DNA of 64,000 nt from Adiantum capillus-veneris (taxonomy: Eukaryota > Streptophyta > Polypodiopsida > Polypodiales > Pteridaceae): NCBI GenBank assembly GCA_014529385.2, contig CM043942.1, positions 104,918,141 through 104,982,140 of the forward strand. Reading direction: 5' to 3'. Under the pieces are notes generated by a model. The model worked only from the letters and a program-made list of their open reading frames with translations, ran no database searches and was not told the origin of the DNA. Positions 33,520 to 45,400 of the stretch are shown piece after piece (positions within the stretch are counted from its first letter, which is position 1; each line of letters opens with the position of its first letter). The position numbers and the translations under genes were made by a program.

Positions 33520-36500
33520 CTATGCATCCATGCCTGGATAAGTCCGGCTTCGACTCAGTGCCCTGAAGATATCAACATCTGCCAGGATTGGTTGATGGAT
33601 AAACATGTTCTCATTTTGGCTTAGCCCTAGCACACGCAGATAAATAAAATACAAATGTTTACATGCAAGATATGGTTTTTGCTTTGACACTCGTTCCATG
33701 AAGTCTGGGCATGTGCACGATGGCTGGTTGCTAATACAAACTTTGTACATCCCGACATGACCATCTTCACTGTTCGTCTCTAGTTTGAAGACCTCACTAA
33801 CACCATCTGCTGCACATATCTCTTCTACGACCTTCGCTCTCAGGGCTAGTGCTAGACTGATCTTGCGAGCAGCATCCTTGAAAATGGAAGTCCGATATCG
33901 TACACGTAGACCATCTCGCACTGTGGCTCTTGCACTGCCTTCAGGAGTGGATGCATCTCTTGACTTGAAAGGAGAGTTTGTTATATTTTGTTCTTGAGAA
34001 ACTGGCGTTACATTAGATACTCCTTCTTTGCTTAGCTCCACTTGATACCCCCCTTCATGCAATATTTGCACCTCATCCTCCGATAGGTTGGTGCCCACAT
34101 GCACGGGCCAAGTGTGTGGTGGATGAAGAGGCTGCGGCTCAATGTTCTGGTCTACTATATGACAATGCAAGACATGATCCGGACAAAACCAAAACCATTG
34201 ATGCACCACACCATTTGGATGTTTTCGATATCCTTCAAACGATGGGGCTGGTATACCAAGGTTAGAACCTGCTATACTACATCCACACCTGCGTCCGTCT
34301 CTTGGTGTGCCGCTACATGTGACCCTACTACCTTGTGGAGTTCGACGTATGGCCCACATTGCCTCATTGACCTTGCGCTCAACTACATACTACCCATCAG
34401 AACCTATACTTCGTTTTGGGGTTTGTGATATCCCTTCTTCTGCAAAGTTGATCTTACGTGGTCTTCCACACTTCTTGCGATCTTTGGTGACCGAGTTGTA
34501 CTCAGGCCTATGTGATGCATCATCTTCCACGTTGATAACCTCATTTGGCTTCCGTTTTCGCCTTGATGTCTCCTTATCTCTTGTTAATGGAGTTGGTTGT
34601 TTATACATTGGAGTGCCCTTAGTAGCCACATTCACTGCTCTAATCACTTGGCTAGGACGTTTTTCATGGCGTTCCGTAAGCTTTTGTATTGATGGACCCT
34701 TCCCAATGTGTTTTCCATGGCTGTATGAAATGGCCTTTGTGCTCTGTAAGATGGAATTTGCAAAGTCGGTTGTACATGCATCATATAATGATATGCGTTT
34801 ACGGAAACCCTCCCCTGCTAGCCAGCTGTCATGCTTGCTCTTCGCAAGGTTAGTGCGTGGAGTGTTTGGTCCATCAGAGCTACTTTCTATGCATGTCATA
34901 ATGCCACCCCAATGTGCAATACGAATTTCCCACCAACTAAGCCATGAATACATGTATGGAATGTTACGGTCTATGCAATGACCGTTACGCCACCATTGGC
35001 GTATCAGACGAGCCTCTGCTGCTGTTGCTGCTGCTGCCTCTTTTGTTGGTGCTTGCCTCCACTTCTCACACATTTCTTTGTGTGTGTGTTGAGAAGCTTG
35101 CACCACATACTTCATTGTGTGTTGATTCAAGCTTTGCTTCCAATGGAAAAGACAAGAACGCTCTCGGCCGCTCATTGTATTGGTCTTGTAACCACCATTG
35201 AAGACAATTCGAACTGCATTCCAATTTGCTTGAGCTTCATCAGCCATGTAGCCAAAGAAATTTGCTTTGTCACACCCACATGATATCATTACATCATTAA
35301 GGCACTCCCAAGACAAACATTGCGTTTCCATGTCTTCTTGTTTCATTTCACAAGTTACAATAGTCAAAAGGTCCTGCATGCTGCAAACAAATTGTTTGAG
35401 AGAGAGTAAATGGAAAGCCACAAAGCTCTTAAGATAGGCCATGTACCTTGGATCATAGACATGACAGGCCATAGTCACCCAATCGTTAACACGTCTGGTG
35501 TGATCAAACTGGATCCACGCACGTCGAAGATCACCATCCCGATCTTGTCTCATTCGCTTGACTAGGTCCACACCGGATGCCGGACCAATTGTGGACATTT
35601 TGAAGACATAACATTTCTCCCCCTCCATACCTTGACCAGGAAACTGGCTTCCATGGAAAAACTCATATGTGCAGTCTCGCTTCAGTTTTAGGAGTGCATC
35701 AATGCCAAAAGATTCTTTGTCAACCCCTCTACGTAAAATAGATACTGACCTCCAAAACCTGTCAATGTTAAAAGTGTTTAGATTAAAAAATAATTTAGCA
35801 TAGAGTTTTGCATCGAAATAAGAATCTACGAAATGCTCATACCAGTTATCTTGTACCAATGGGCCCAACTCCTCAGCGATTGCAAATAGCTGTTGCTCGC
35901 CTAAAATACCTTCGTTGGTGTTGTTGCGAAGAAGTGTTGTACTTATAATTTCTTTTGCCAAACACATTTGAACCTTCCTGGCTCCTGCATGTGGGTCAAC
36001 AGTCAAAATCCTTTGCACCATTAGCTTGGTGTTGTCCGTTAGTGTTTTGGATGTGCCGTTGTACACATCGTGTCGATGTGTGCCACGATGAATCATGACT
36101 CTAGTGGCAGTCTCATCGGATGGCATGACATAGTATACTACACAATCACATGTTGCAATACAAAAAGCAATTGCCTTACAAAAATGGCATGTAAGGCTCT
36201 TATCTCCAATCTTACAATATTCCCCAGGTCCAATTGCCTTTTGTATGTACCCGTTGAAATGACTTGTATTGGGAATATGGTAATTAACCAAGCGGACACA
36301 TTGTTCATTCATGCACTTGAGAGATCCTATGCAATGACTAAGACGCACTACACCTGCAAATACAATATTGGATGTAGTAGGCTTCGACCACAAATGAGGA
36401 TCATACTTATGCTCCATCACATCCATATGGTGCAACTTTCCCATGGTAAGTGAAAATTCTAGAATGAGATCTCTTGGAATCTCTGTAACTTGTTCCACTA

Positions 36501-36799
36501 CTTTGATTTGCATTAACAGCTTTGTCAATGTGCCCTTCTTCTCGGCCTGTAAGAGCTTTTGTCTTGTACTCCTTTGGACGGAATTGCATCTTTAACGGAC
36601 TATCCACAATGGAAATGGGAATCATACTAGGTGAGCCGGCATACTGTGTTTGATGAGATACGTTGACTTTGTATTTACGTAAAAGCTGCTCATCCAATAC
36701 ATAGATGAATTCACCCAAATTGTTGAGAGTCCTCTCACAAGGCAAATTCATTTCAATATCACCTACTTCGATAACAGCATCTAAAGTTGTAAATTGCAT
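33520..36799 (-). pseudogene. MULE-type transposase: GCM/FLYWCH-like zinc domain, DDE core, AT-hook, SWIM finger
   Basis: Three ORFs read as one protein. The N-terminal part (36799-36407) joins the main frame near 36530 through a +1 frameshift or a missed intron (CTTACAG precedes the join). The main ORF (36528-34390) has a Cys/His-rich DNA-binding domain (residues about 66-153: CIGSLKC, CHFC, CIATCDC, HRGTHRHDV). The DDE core follows: IQFDHTRR (D342), FGYMADEA (D430), SCLFHWKQSL (C459, H462) and TNLAKSKH, where MULE proteins normally have Glu at the Lys. An AT-hook-like CGRPRK lies at 687-692. A TAG at 34390 separates this from the same-frame C-terminus (34359-33520), which has a SWIM finger CTCPDF...CKHLYFIY. 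Zinc domain plus MULE core plus SWIM is the known layout of Mutator-like transposases. The enzyme would cut the TIRs; this copy cannot. Confidence 0.85.
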
Positions 36800-37080
36800 T
36801 GGAGAAATTAATTCTAAAAGAAATGATTAAGATATTATGAATTTACCATTGTAAAAAGGATAAGAAAACTCTTTACCCAAGAAAAATAAAGAGCAAGCCA
36901 TAATAATATGCTAAACAAATAATTAAGCACAAGATCACATTGTATAAACTAAAACAAATTGATTATATACTCACGTCTAATAAGTAGTCGTTATAAATTT
37001 AAAATTAATATTATTTTATTAATTTAAAAATTAATGCTAAAAAATATGAAATATATATATATTTTAAAATTACAAAATAT
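36800..37080. promoter_or_regulatory. AT-rich leader of the transposase side
   Basis: Very AT-rich (for example repeated ATTTAAAATTA-type blocks and TATATATAT at about 37051-37061). It sits upstream of the minus-strand transposase and is a probable core-promoter region by position. Confidence 0.4.
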
Positions 37081-37560
37081 TTGTTTGTGACCGTGTGTGT
37101 GATCACGGGCTGGAACGTTTTACGTGGACGGAAGCAAGGCACTAACGCAAGGGGGACGGAGGGAGAGAGACCAAGGCAATGGACGACCGGGTTTTGCGTG
37201 ATGGGCCGCCAGTATGGACAAAGGCGGAGGTTGGGTGGGGGCGGAGGTTTTGGGGGGAGGGGGGGGGCGCAGGAGCGGGCGGGGCAAGGTGCAAGGGGAC
37301 AATGGAGGCGGTCTCAGGCCGGGCGGGGCAAGGTGCCAGGGGGGCGGAGGAGGCGGGCGGAGGCCGCAGCTTGGGTGGGGTGGGGGAGGGGGGGGGAGGG
37401 CGGGGGAGGGCAGGCAAGGGGACAGCGGAGGCGGGGGCGGGCAAAGGCCGCAGATTTGGGTGGGGGGGGGCAAGTGGGCACAGGAGCGGAGGCGGGGGCA
37501 GGATGAGGGGGCAAGTGGGGGCGGGGGGGGGGGGGGGGGGGGGGAGGAGCAGAGTGGGAT
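37081..37560. other. Strand-asymmetric G-rich block
   Basis: The plus strand is almost entirely G with A and few C (many GGGGG runs, a G run at about 37527-37543), so it could form G-quadruplexes or triplex DNA. The long ORFs on either strand (Gly/Arg-rich or Pro-rich) are compositional. It lies between the divergent transposase and methyltransferase genes. Confidence 0.85.
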
Positions 37561-37660
37561 GGTCTGCATACTCGCCCATGGCCAGCGCTCAAGGCCATGG
37601 GCGGACACATGCTCCACACGAGCGTGTGCCCGCCCATGGCCAACGCGCTGGCCGTGGGCG

Positions 37661-37729
37661 CGTGGGCCCGTGGGCGCCTCTGTCTCTGGCCACACGTTGG
37701 CCAGAGACAGAGGCGCCCACGGGCCCACG
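37661..37729. repeat. Perfect hairpin with 32-bp arms
   Basis: The arms 37661-37692 and 37698-37729 are exact inverse complements around a 5-base loop CACGT. A smaller inverted pair (GCCCATGGCC / GGCCATGGGC) lies just upstream near 37580-37610. Confidence 0.95.
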
Positions 37730-37756
37730 ATAGTCCATGTGGACACGGTGGCGCGC

Positions 37757-38002
37757 GTGTCCACATGGACTGGCCACGTGTACCATCTCCAACCGACAGT
37801 ACACGTGGCCCGCCACGTGGTCACGCGCACTGCCACGCAGGCAATGAGCTGGCCACGCGTCCTGCCACGTGTATTGTCGCGACAGTACACGTGGCAGGAC
37901 GCGTGGCCAGCTCATTGCCTACGTGGCAGTGCGCGTGACCACGTGGCGGGCCACGTGTACTGTCGGTTGGCGATGGTACACGTGGCCAGTCCACGTGGAC
38001 AC
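37757..38002. repeat. Large near-perfect palindrome, 246 bp, rich in CACGTG
   Basis: Symmetric about 37879/37880 (centre GTCGCGAC), with 123-bp arms and only a few mismatches. It contains many ACGTGG/CCACGT and CACGTG boxes, the G-box core bound by plant bZIP and bHLH factors. It sits in the divergent promoter region of the MULE-like element, so it may be a shared regulatory element or a replication/recombination structure. Function is inferred. Confidence 0.93.
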
Positions 38003-38044
38003 GCAACGACCACCTGCACCAGCGTGTCCACGTGCCTTGCCACG

Positions 38045-38340
38045 TGTGTGTGTCCACACACACACAAACACAAACGCGCACACACACACGGATGTCACAC
38101 ACACACATACACAAACACAAACGCACACACACACACGTACGCCTACGTGTAGCGTGTGTGTGTGTGTGTGTGTGTGTGCACACACACACACGCACACATA
38201 CACACGCAGGTGCACGCGCACACACACACGCTACATGTACACACACACACACACTGCACGTACACACAAACGCACACGTACACACGGACACACGTGCGCA
38301 CATGGCAACACACACACTCCTTTCTCTCACACACACACAG
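38045..38340. repeat. (CA)n/(TG)n-rich block with inverted tracts
   Basis: CA-rich on the plus strand except for a (TG)n tract at about 38153-38178, so CA and TG tracts can pair. The ORFs here (Thr/His or Cys/Val repeats) are artefacts. Confidence 0.9.
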
Positions 38341-38447
38341 TCATTAAAATAAAAATAAAAATAAAAATAAATTAAAAATTAAAAGCTTTATAAAGTAACC
38401 TTTTCTTCTTCATTTTCTTCTTCTCTATTCTCTTTTGCTACACAGAC

Positions 38448-38508
<61 letters not shown>

Positions 38509-38594
38509 AAGTTCACATCTCAAGCTCCAACCTACAAATTCTCATAAATCATCCTATATCTATTTCTTATAAATTATCCTTCTTTCTCGCAAGC
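38341..38594 (+). promoter_or_regulatory. Proximal promoter and 5' leader of the ParB-methyltransferase gene
   Basis: (AAAAAT)n-like A/T block, then CTTTATAAAGTAA near 38385, a credible TATA box about 200 bp before the ATG. It is followed by CT-rich leader sequence and a (TG)n tract (38458-38508). Confidence 0.5.
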
Positions 38595-40955
38595 ATGAGA
38601 ACAAGAAACCAAACAAAAAATACTGGTGCAATTGATGAGGTGGATGTTACTACCTCACAAGAAGTACCTCCGTTAGGCACACACGATACCCAACAATCTC
38701 AGGCATTAAGTTCTTTGGATCGTATTGTATCCATTGTAACTGGAGTGGCTAGAACATCACAATCAAGCGTCGGACCCAGTCATCGTGTGGAAACAGGTAC
38801 CGCTATTGAGAATGTCAAAGACGAAGCGTTTGGAAATGTTGTCGACAAACACATCTCTTTGGGTTGGGTGGATTCTCACAGAGTACCATACGATGGGAAA
38901 CTTCCACGATTGCCTCTTTGTCGACTTCTCTCAAACCCCGCCATCCGCATGCATGATGACTATGTGGCCGATTTGCAACTCTCTATTGCAAACAAAAGCT
39001 ACCAACCAACGATGGCAAGATTTATTGTTAGTGAACGAATTCCTGGGGAGGATCACAAACAATTTACTCATCGTGGTCACGCTGTGAGGGATCTTGCAAT
39101 GTCATATGATTTGGATGAAGAGCTTCGCCAAATCCCCGAGCTTAGTCACATGGTCGAGAGGTACTTTGTGGTTTGGGATGGTAATCACCGATTGGAGGCA
39201 TGGATGCGGTGGATGAACGAGAATGACATTCCAAATGAGAAAGCGCCAAAGGTGGAGTGCGTTCTAGTTGACTTTCAGCCACATGAGGCAGCGGAGTTTT
39301 TATTGGTTTTGGGTATGATCAATAGGTGAGCCCTTTGTTTTTTTGCTAATGTAAATGCATCTTATTTGTAAACTATATAAATTACAATCGATTGTTAAAC
39401 AGGGCCACGAGGGTTTCAGTGCCTTACACGACTGCTCATGATATTTTCATGATGAGAAAGCTAGGGTTGGCGGACCCTCCATCACTTCTGCAAAAATTCC
39501 CCGAAAGAGCGCGTTTGGCAGCAGAAAGGGCTTTGAATTTTAGAGGTCCAAATAAGTCTAAGTGGCTAAAATTGCCAATGGCTGTCCTTGCGCAACTACT
39601 TTGGAAGGTATGCTTCAAACCAATTGTATATGAGAATATGTTCTGATTACGAAATCTTATTATGTGTATTTTGATCGACTCTTTTGAAAATAATAGGAAG
39701 AGTTCGATCATATGTTTAGTAGTAAAACGGAAGGGCTGCCATCAAAAGGGAGTTTTGACTACGAGTTGGCACCTGATGCATACGAGGAAAGCATCAATCT
39801 AGCGCTATCTCAAACGGAGCAATACTTTACGCGCAAAGGGCTTGAGATAGCCACCATTGCAAATCCAGAGAATGGCAACGATTTTTTCCAAAAATGTATT
39901 TCATTTACAGGTTGGGGCAAGAGGACCACGAAAATGACACCCTCGAGAGTGGCAGAGGTAGCGTGTGCACGCATTAGCCCAACAGAGTAAGTAATAGTCG
40001 TTTAAATCATTGGATATATTTCTCTTTTTATTATGTAGCAATAAAAAATAAGTCTCGCTTTTCCTTTGATAGGAAGTGCCGATTGCTTGATTTGCTCCAA
40101 GGCGGTGATGCATCCTTGAAGGAGAAGGGCATCGGTTTGACGGAGAAGGCCTGGATCCAGTGGCTTCGATATCACGTGTACTGGTGGCAGTTGGAAAGGT
40201 TAGATTTAGTGAACATTTGCACCAGCTAGCAATTTGTTATGTAAATTGTGACTTATTATTTGTTGCTGCAGAAGAGTGCTTGAGATGGCCGAGAAAATGG
40301 AGGCCGAGAATCATGATGTTGCTATCCAATATGAGAAGGCTGGAGGTAGGCATGGTTGCACGCTTGCCCACACATTATTGACATACAGACACAAGCACTT
40401 TGAGAAGGCCTTCAAGAAGTGGAGTGCTCGGATCAAATCCACACATGAACCCGAAGAGCAACCCCATTTTGCTTGTACGACACGACGCTTGTTGTACAGG
40501 TTCGACATCTTCAATTGACAAATTAAGAATGTAGTAGGTTACACTAATCTTGTTCTATGCAAATGAAAACATTGTGGTCTTTCTTGTAGATGGTGGAGAG
40601 ATGCTCTTGTCTTTCCCATTCTCGAGCACCCCAGTGATGCATGGTGCAGGTCGGAGAGAGAGGAGACGGACTTATATCCTAACGAGTGGATAGATGACTT
40701 GCGACCAAAGGGAGCGTGGCTCAAGTGTCCTTGGTGGCTGGACTACCCGGACAAGGAGTAACCACCCGAAGAGGAAGAGCTATACATAGGTATGCCTCTA
40801 TGTAGTTTTTACCTTTGCCATGAAGCAATAGAAAATGGGCTCAATAACTCTTTTCTTTTAATTAATAGTGGAGCATAGTGCGTCACGGAAGAAAGCGGTT
40901 GTGATAGAGGATGCTCTATCTCCAAACACATCAAAGAAACCAGAGAGGAAGAAAC
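38595..40955 (+). pseudogene. ParB-like domain / DNA methyltransferase fusion gene, 5' exons
   Basis: Seven exons with GT-AG borders and continuous phase: 38595-39325, 39403-39607, 39697-39986, 40073-40198, 40272-40499, 40590-40789, 40869-40955. The first exon (244 residues) has a ParB/sulfiredoxin-type domain: LPLCRLLSNPAIR (about 105-118), DLQLSIANKSYQP, then VVWDGNHRLEAW (DGNHR at 195-199), the ParB box II-like GxHR/GxRR signature. Later exons encode a mainly helical region with Trp-rich AWIQWLRYHVYWWQLER and RWWRDALVF. A TAA at 40759 lies in a frame that otherwise continues, with a good splice, into a Lys-rich nuclear-signal-like exon. That exon is cut at 40955 by a gypsy LTR and resumes at 50284. 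ParB-methyltransferase fusions are known from phages and bacteria; here the gene has introns and sits in a MULE-like element. Confidence 0.8.
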
Positions 40956-41532
40956 TGTTAACCCTCACGGCACACGGACACCCTATCACCTACGACGGAC
41001 GTGTATTATGTATTTGGTAGAGTCAGGTACCCGGCTTGTCGGACCAATAGGAAAAGGGTAAGAGTGATCGCCGATGAGAGGCGCACTCTAACACGAACAT
41101 TCAAGGGATTAGTTGGTTAAGCATGGGCGCCCAAGTGTGAATGGGGTGAGCTCCTATAAAAGCCAACTAAACCTAATTTTTACTCATTCTCTCATTTGTG
41201 CAATAGAAGAGTGCTCTTGCTCCATCTCCATCTTCTTCTTCTTCACCTCCTCGTGTGTGTGTGTGAGAGAGAGAGAGAGAGGGAGAGTGTGTGTGCGATC
41301 GAGCATTACGAAGGCACGACGGCGGCGAAGCGGTTGAGCGCGGCACGACTTCAGCTTCTTCTTCATCGCGGCGAGGAATCCACCACGAAGGCGAGCGTAG
41401 AGCGGTGAGTGACACACCCTTTGTTCTCTTGAGCTTGCTAGTTTAGGCTTGTTGTGTGCTTGGAGCCGTTTGTGGCTCGCACACGGTGTATTGGCAAGTC
41501 CCTTGCTTCGACAGTGCGGCAAGGAGCGCACA
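40956..41532 (+). repeat. 5' LTR of the gypsy-type element
   Basis: TGTTAACC...GCGCACA. A TATA box (TATAAAA, about 41155) sits in a good core-promoter position, followed by a (GT)n(GA)n tract. Confidence 0.95.
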
Positions 41533-41536
41533 TTTT

Positions 41537-41554
41537 TGGCGCCGTTGCCGGGGA
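41537..41554 (+). other. Primer binding site of the gypsy-type element
   Basis: TGGCGCCGTTGCCGGGGA, four bases after the LTR. It is the site used by Athila/Tat-group plant elements. Confidence 0.9.
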
Positions 41555-42469
41555 TATGTCCTACACTAAGCTCGGTTAGCACTTTACGCTTCCTTGTGGT
41601 GCAATTTCTATCATAGGAAAGGCAGGGAAGGAGTGTGTGGAGATTTCTGTTTTTTGCGTTTTCTGCATTTGCTGTCAAGTTTCAATTTCTGCTATTTTCT
41701 TAGTTTTTTCAATTTTCTGCAATTTCTGCATTTTCAAGTTCGGCGTTTTCAATTTCTGCAATTTTCTGCATTTCTGCGTTTTTTCAATTTTCTGCATTTC
41801 TGCATTTTCAATTTCTGCAATTTTCTGCAGTTTTTTAATTTTCTGCATTTCTGCATTTTCAATTTCTGCGTTTTCTGCATTAAAAAAAAAAAGTTTTTTT
41901 GAAAAAAAAATTCTGAAAAAAAAAATTGATTTAAAAAAATAAAAAATAAAATCGGAAATTAAAAATGCGAGTGAGCGGGCAGCGAAATTTTTCGAAAATA
42001 AAAAACGTGACTCTTAAAACGGACGGGTTGGTTTGTATAAAAGGTAGATCGAGATCGGGATCGTTTTCCCAAGCCCAAGCCCAAGCCCTAGCCCTCAGTC
42101 CTATGATATATACTAGACTCACTCTTATATATATACCCTACTCCCTCATGAGAGAATGAGAGCATGTGGGACAAGTCCTCCACTCTCCTCCTTTCTCTTC
42201 CCACTTGCACCCTTAGACTTTCTAGTTTGGGCCTAGTTCCCTACTGGAAATTGATAGTTTTAGGGATTCCGAGGGCATAGAGTGACCAAACGGAGGGCTG
42301 TAAAGCACGGCGCGTCCCTCCTAGCGATACGCTCGTTTCGAGCTATCACACGGTCCATTCCACGACACGCTCTAAAAAATCTAGCAAAAAAACAAACAAA
42401 AAACACGCTAAAAACTAGTCACAAGGCCTCCTAGAGCAGCTTTTTGACACCTTAGGGTATCAAAAGCAC
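41555..42469 (+). other. Leader of the gypsy-type element with degenerate repeats
   Basis: 41640-41890 is built of variants of TTTTCAATTTCTGCA, a degenerate short tandem array, followed by A/T runs. No ORF with a domain. This is the untranslated leader between PBS and gag. Confidence 0.75.
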
Positions 42470-45400
42470 ATGCACTTACGCTCTGGGCGGGTGCTAGAAC
42501 ACGAGTATATTGAGGGTGCCTCTGTTCATACGGACACCCATTACCCATCCACGATAAGCTCTAGACCCTCAGCGGGGACACAAGGTAGCACCACCCAAGA
42601 CCCTAAAATAGCCGCTAGTGATTCCTCCTCCGACTCAGAGATCATGGAAGCATACCCTACCCAAAACACTGAGAGAGAAGGCCATGCACCTCCCGAAGCT
42701 CCACAGCCTAGTACTAGTATGTTTAGCCGTTTCATGGAAACATTAGGTAGAGCTACTCGCTCAGAACCTGATGCAAATGAAGCACACGAAGGGGGTGGGG
42801 AAGTGGACTCTCCTTTCACATCGCACGTGGACCCCACACCCCCAAGGAGTGTCCATGTGGATATCCTGCCAACTTCTTACCAAGAAGGCCCTATTGAGCT
42901 GCCTCCTTCAGAAGTTCCCTCTAGAGTACCGTTGGTGACAAGTAAAACCACGGGGAGCAACATTGCTTCTACCTCACAAGAAACCGTTAACACGTCGACT
43001 CTAGAAGGATTGTTCATTAATGATCATTGGACATACGACCTCCACACTGAGGTGTTGACGGATCTACACTCTGGCCACGCCTACCATGTAGGATGGATAG
43101 AGATTGTACAATCCACCTCTAGTGCCACGAGCATCGAAGATCAACAGAAAATGATCTGTAATGTTATCCATGGAATTATTCAATCAGAAAGGGAAAACCG
43201 AGGGGTAAATATACTCTCAACTGGCCCCATGAGATTTCTGGATACGAGCAAGGCTCAACAGCCTACTCTATCACAAATGGAGACTCCTCTAATGAGTCCC
43301 ATGGACCCATCTTACGTCATTTCACCTGGGCTCTCTATGCAATCTGAGCCTCCGAGCGAAAACTTTAGCTTCCCTAACTTGGCTCAACCCTCTATTAAGG
43401 AAAACACAGTGCTCACTCCAGGGATAAGCCTGACAGAGAATGTACCGATGACATCTACGGTTAGCGCAGTGCCACTACCTAGTGTCGTAGTACCTAATAT
43501 GGGGCCTCGACCATATGTGCCTCTAGCCCCTTATGCACACATGGCCCCCACACCTCCAATAGTACCACTTGCTTATGCTCCTCGAGTGCCGCTCCCTAGC
43601 TCTTATCCGAGTGGACCTATGCCTGGTTATGTTCCATATCCTGCATCATCCACACATATGCCAAGACCGGTACCCGTTCCTCTCCCACATATGATTCCTA
43701 GAGTACCTCCACCGGCCCTGCCTCCTCACATAGGTGACTTGGCAGCGTTTGCTCAAACCATAGGTTGATCTATCGCGGAAAATATGCGTCACGCATCTGA
43801 TAGAGAGCCTAGAAGTAAGGCAGTACAAATTGCCAAACTCACGCAAAAATTCAATGGGGACGAAGATGCTAGGAAACACATTGAAGTGTTTGAACAAGTA
43901 TGTGATTCCTTAGGGGAACGCAACGAACTACATAAGTGCAATGCCTTAAGCTTGACATTAAGTGGGAAGGCTGGAGATTGGTATAGGACCCTAAGGGTGG
44001 ACGAGAAAACAATCTACCCTACCCTTCGAAGGTTGTTTCTAAAGGAGTACATACGAGAAGGTGTGCTTTGGGGTGTAGCATCTCAGCTACAGAAGGCCGA
44101 ACGTAAGGAAGGAGAGTCAGTAAGGAACTTCATTAGTCGTCTAAAGCACTTAAACTCTCGCTGCCCTGTAAATGAGCGCTTCAGCAATAACCAACTGCTT
44201 GATCGATTCATTCGAGGGTTGAGGAATGAAGGAATCTATAATGGACTAGTGATTAGAGGTATCACAACCTGGGAAGATGTCACTGCCAATGCAATCCAAT
44301 TAGAGGACAACTTGATGATAGCAGGCATGAGGGTGTCTACTGACACGAGATCCACTAGCTCACAAGCCATTGAGTATGAACCCATGACTGCAAAGCCCAT
44401 TGCCAATGAGCCAAAGGTATTTGAGACATTCTTGACAGACCTCACCAAGGCAATCCAAGAGTCTCTTAAGGATAATCGACCCCCTCAAAATAGTCACATG
44501 TATCCAAGAAGGGAGCAACAATGGTGTTCCATTTGCTTAGGTCCACATAGCACTAGTGAGTGCCCTACGTTTAGAGTAAAATTTAATGGAACTTGCAATG
44601 CATGTGGTAGGTATGGTCACCAAGCTAAGGATTGTTTAATGATCAAACGTATGATGGCAAATAGACCACCTGTAGCCTGGACGGATGCGCCTCGAGCTCC
44701 TGTATTGATGCCTACTCCACCTGTTGAGCAACTACTGCAACACATGGTCCCTAGATCTCAAAATGTTGTACAAGCTACACCGCTACCACCTCCTGTGCTA
44801 TGACCGCAGCCCCCGCATCCAAGAGTCACCCCTATGAACCAAGTGGGTTGCGAGCCATCAAATGCTTATGCAGATGGCTGTGAGGAGGAAATAGACACTA
44901 GTATTGCCTACGGACTTGATACATTGGAAGAGTGTCCTATATACTACATGGAAGATTGTTGGGGACAAGTCAAGCCGGTGTATCAAGCTGCTGCTCTCGC
45001 ATCCAGAGGTCAAAATATCAACACCCAGGCTAGGAGGCCACCTCTTCAATGCTACGAGTGTGGTGGACCACATCGAGCAGCGGAGTGCCCTATTAGGCTG
45101 CAAAAGAATGCTGCACAGATGCAATTGAATCAAGGGAGCACGTCTGCAATGCCAATACTCACATGTAATCGTTGTGGCATAGATCACTTGATTGCCCAAT
45201 GCCCCTATAACCCAAATGCGCCTAAAATCACACCCCTGAATTTGGTCGAAATTGCTAGTGTGACATCACCAATACCACCCGTCACACCCGCTTATGCGAT
45301 TACACGGTCCATGCTTCAAGGGCCCGGACATATCCTCGAAGAGAGAGATACCGCGTCAGTTATCCAAGCAAAGAAAAAGAAGACACGAAGGAAGAAGTTG

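Noticed and set aside
37120-38352. Several long ORFs on both strands (Gly/Arg-rich, Pro-rich, Cys/Val or Thr/His repeats)
   Set aside because: They are frames through G-rich and (CA)n DNA with palindromes. No domain, all frames open because of composition.
40759-40761. TAA as the true end of the ParB-methyltransferase gene
   Set aside because: The frame continues beyond it with Glu-rich codons, a good GT-AG intron, and a Lys-rich exon that resumes after the gypsy element and leads to the methyltransferase exons.
41184-41678. 164-codon minus-strand ORF in the gypsy LTR (and its copy near 49929)
   Set aside because: Lies within the LTR, is antisense, and is duplicated only because the LTR is duplicated.
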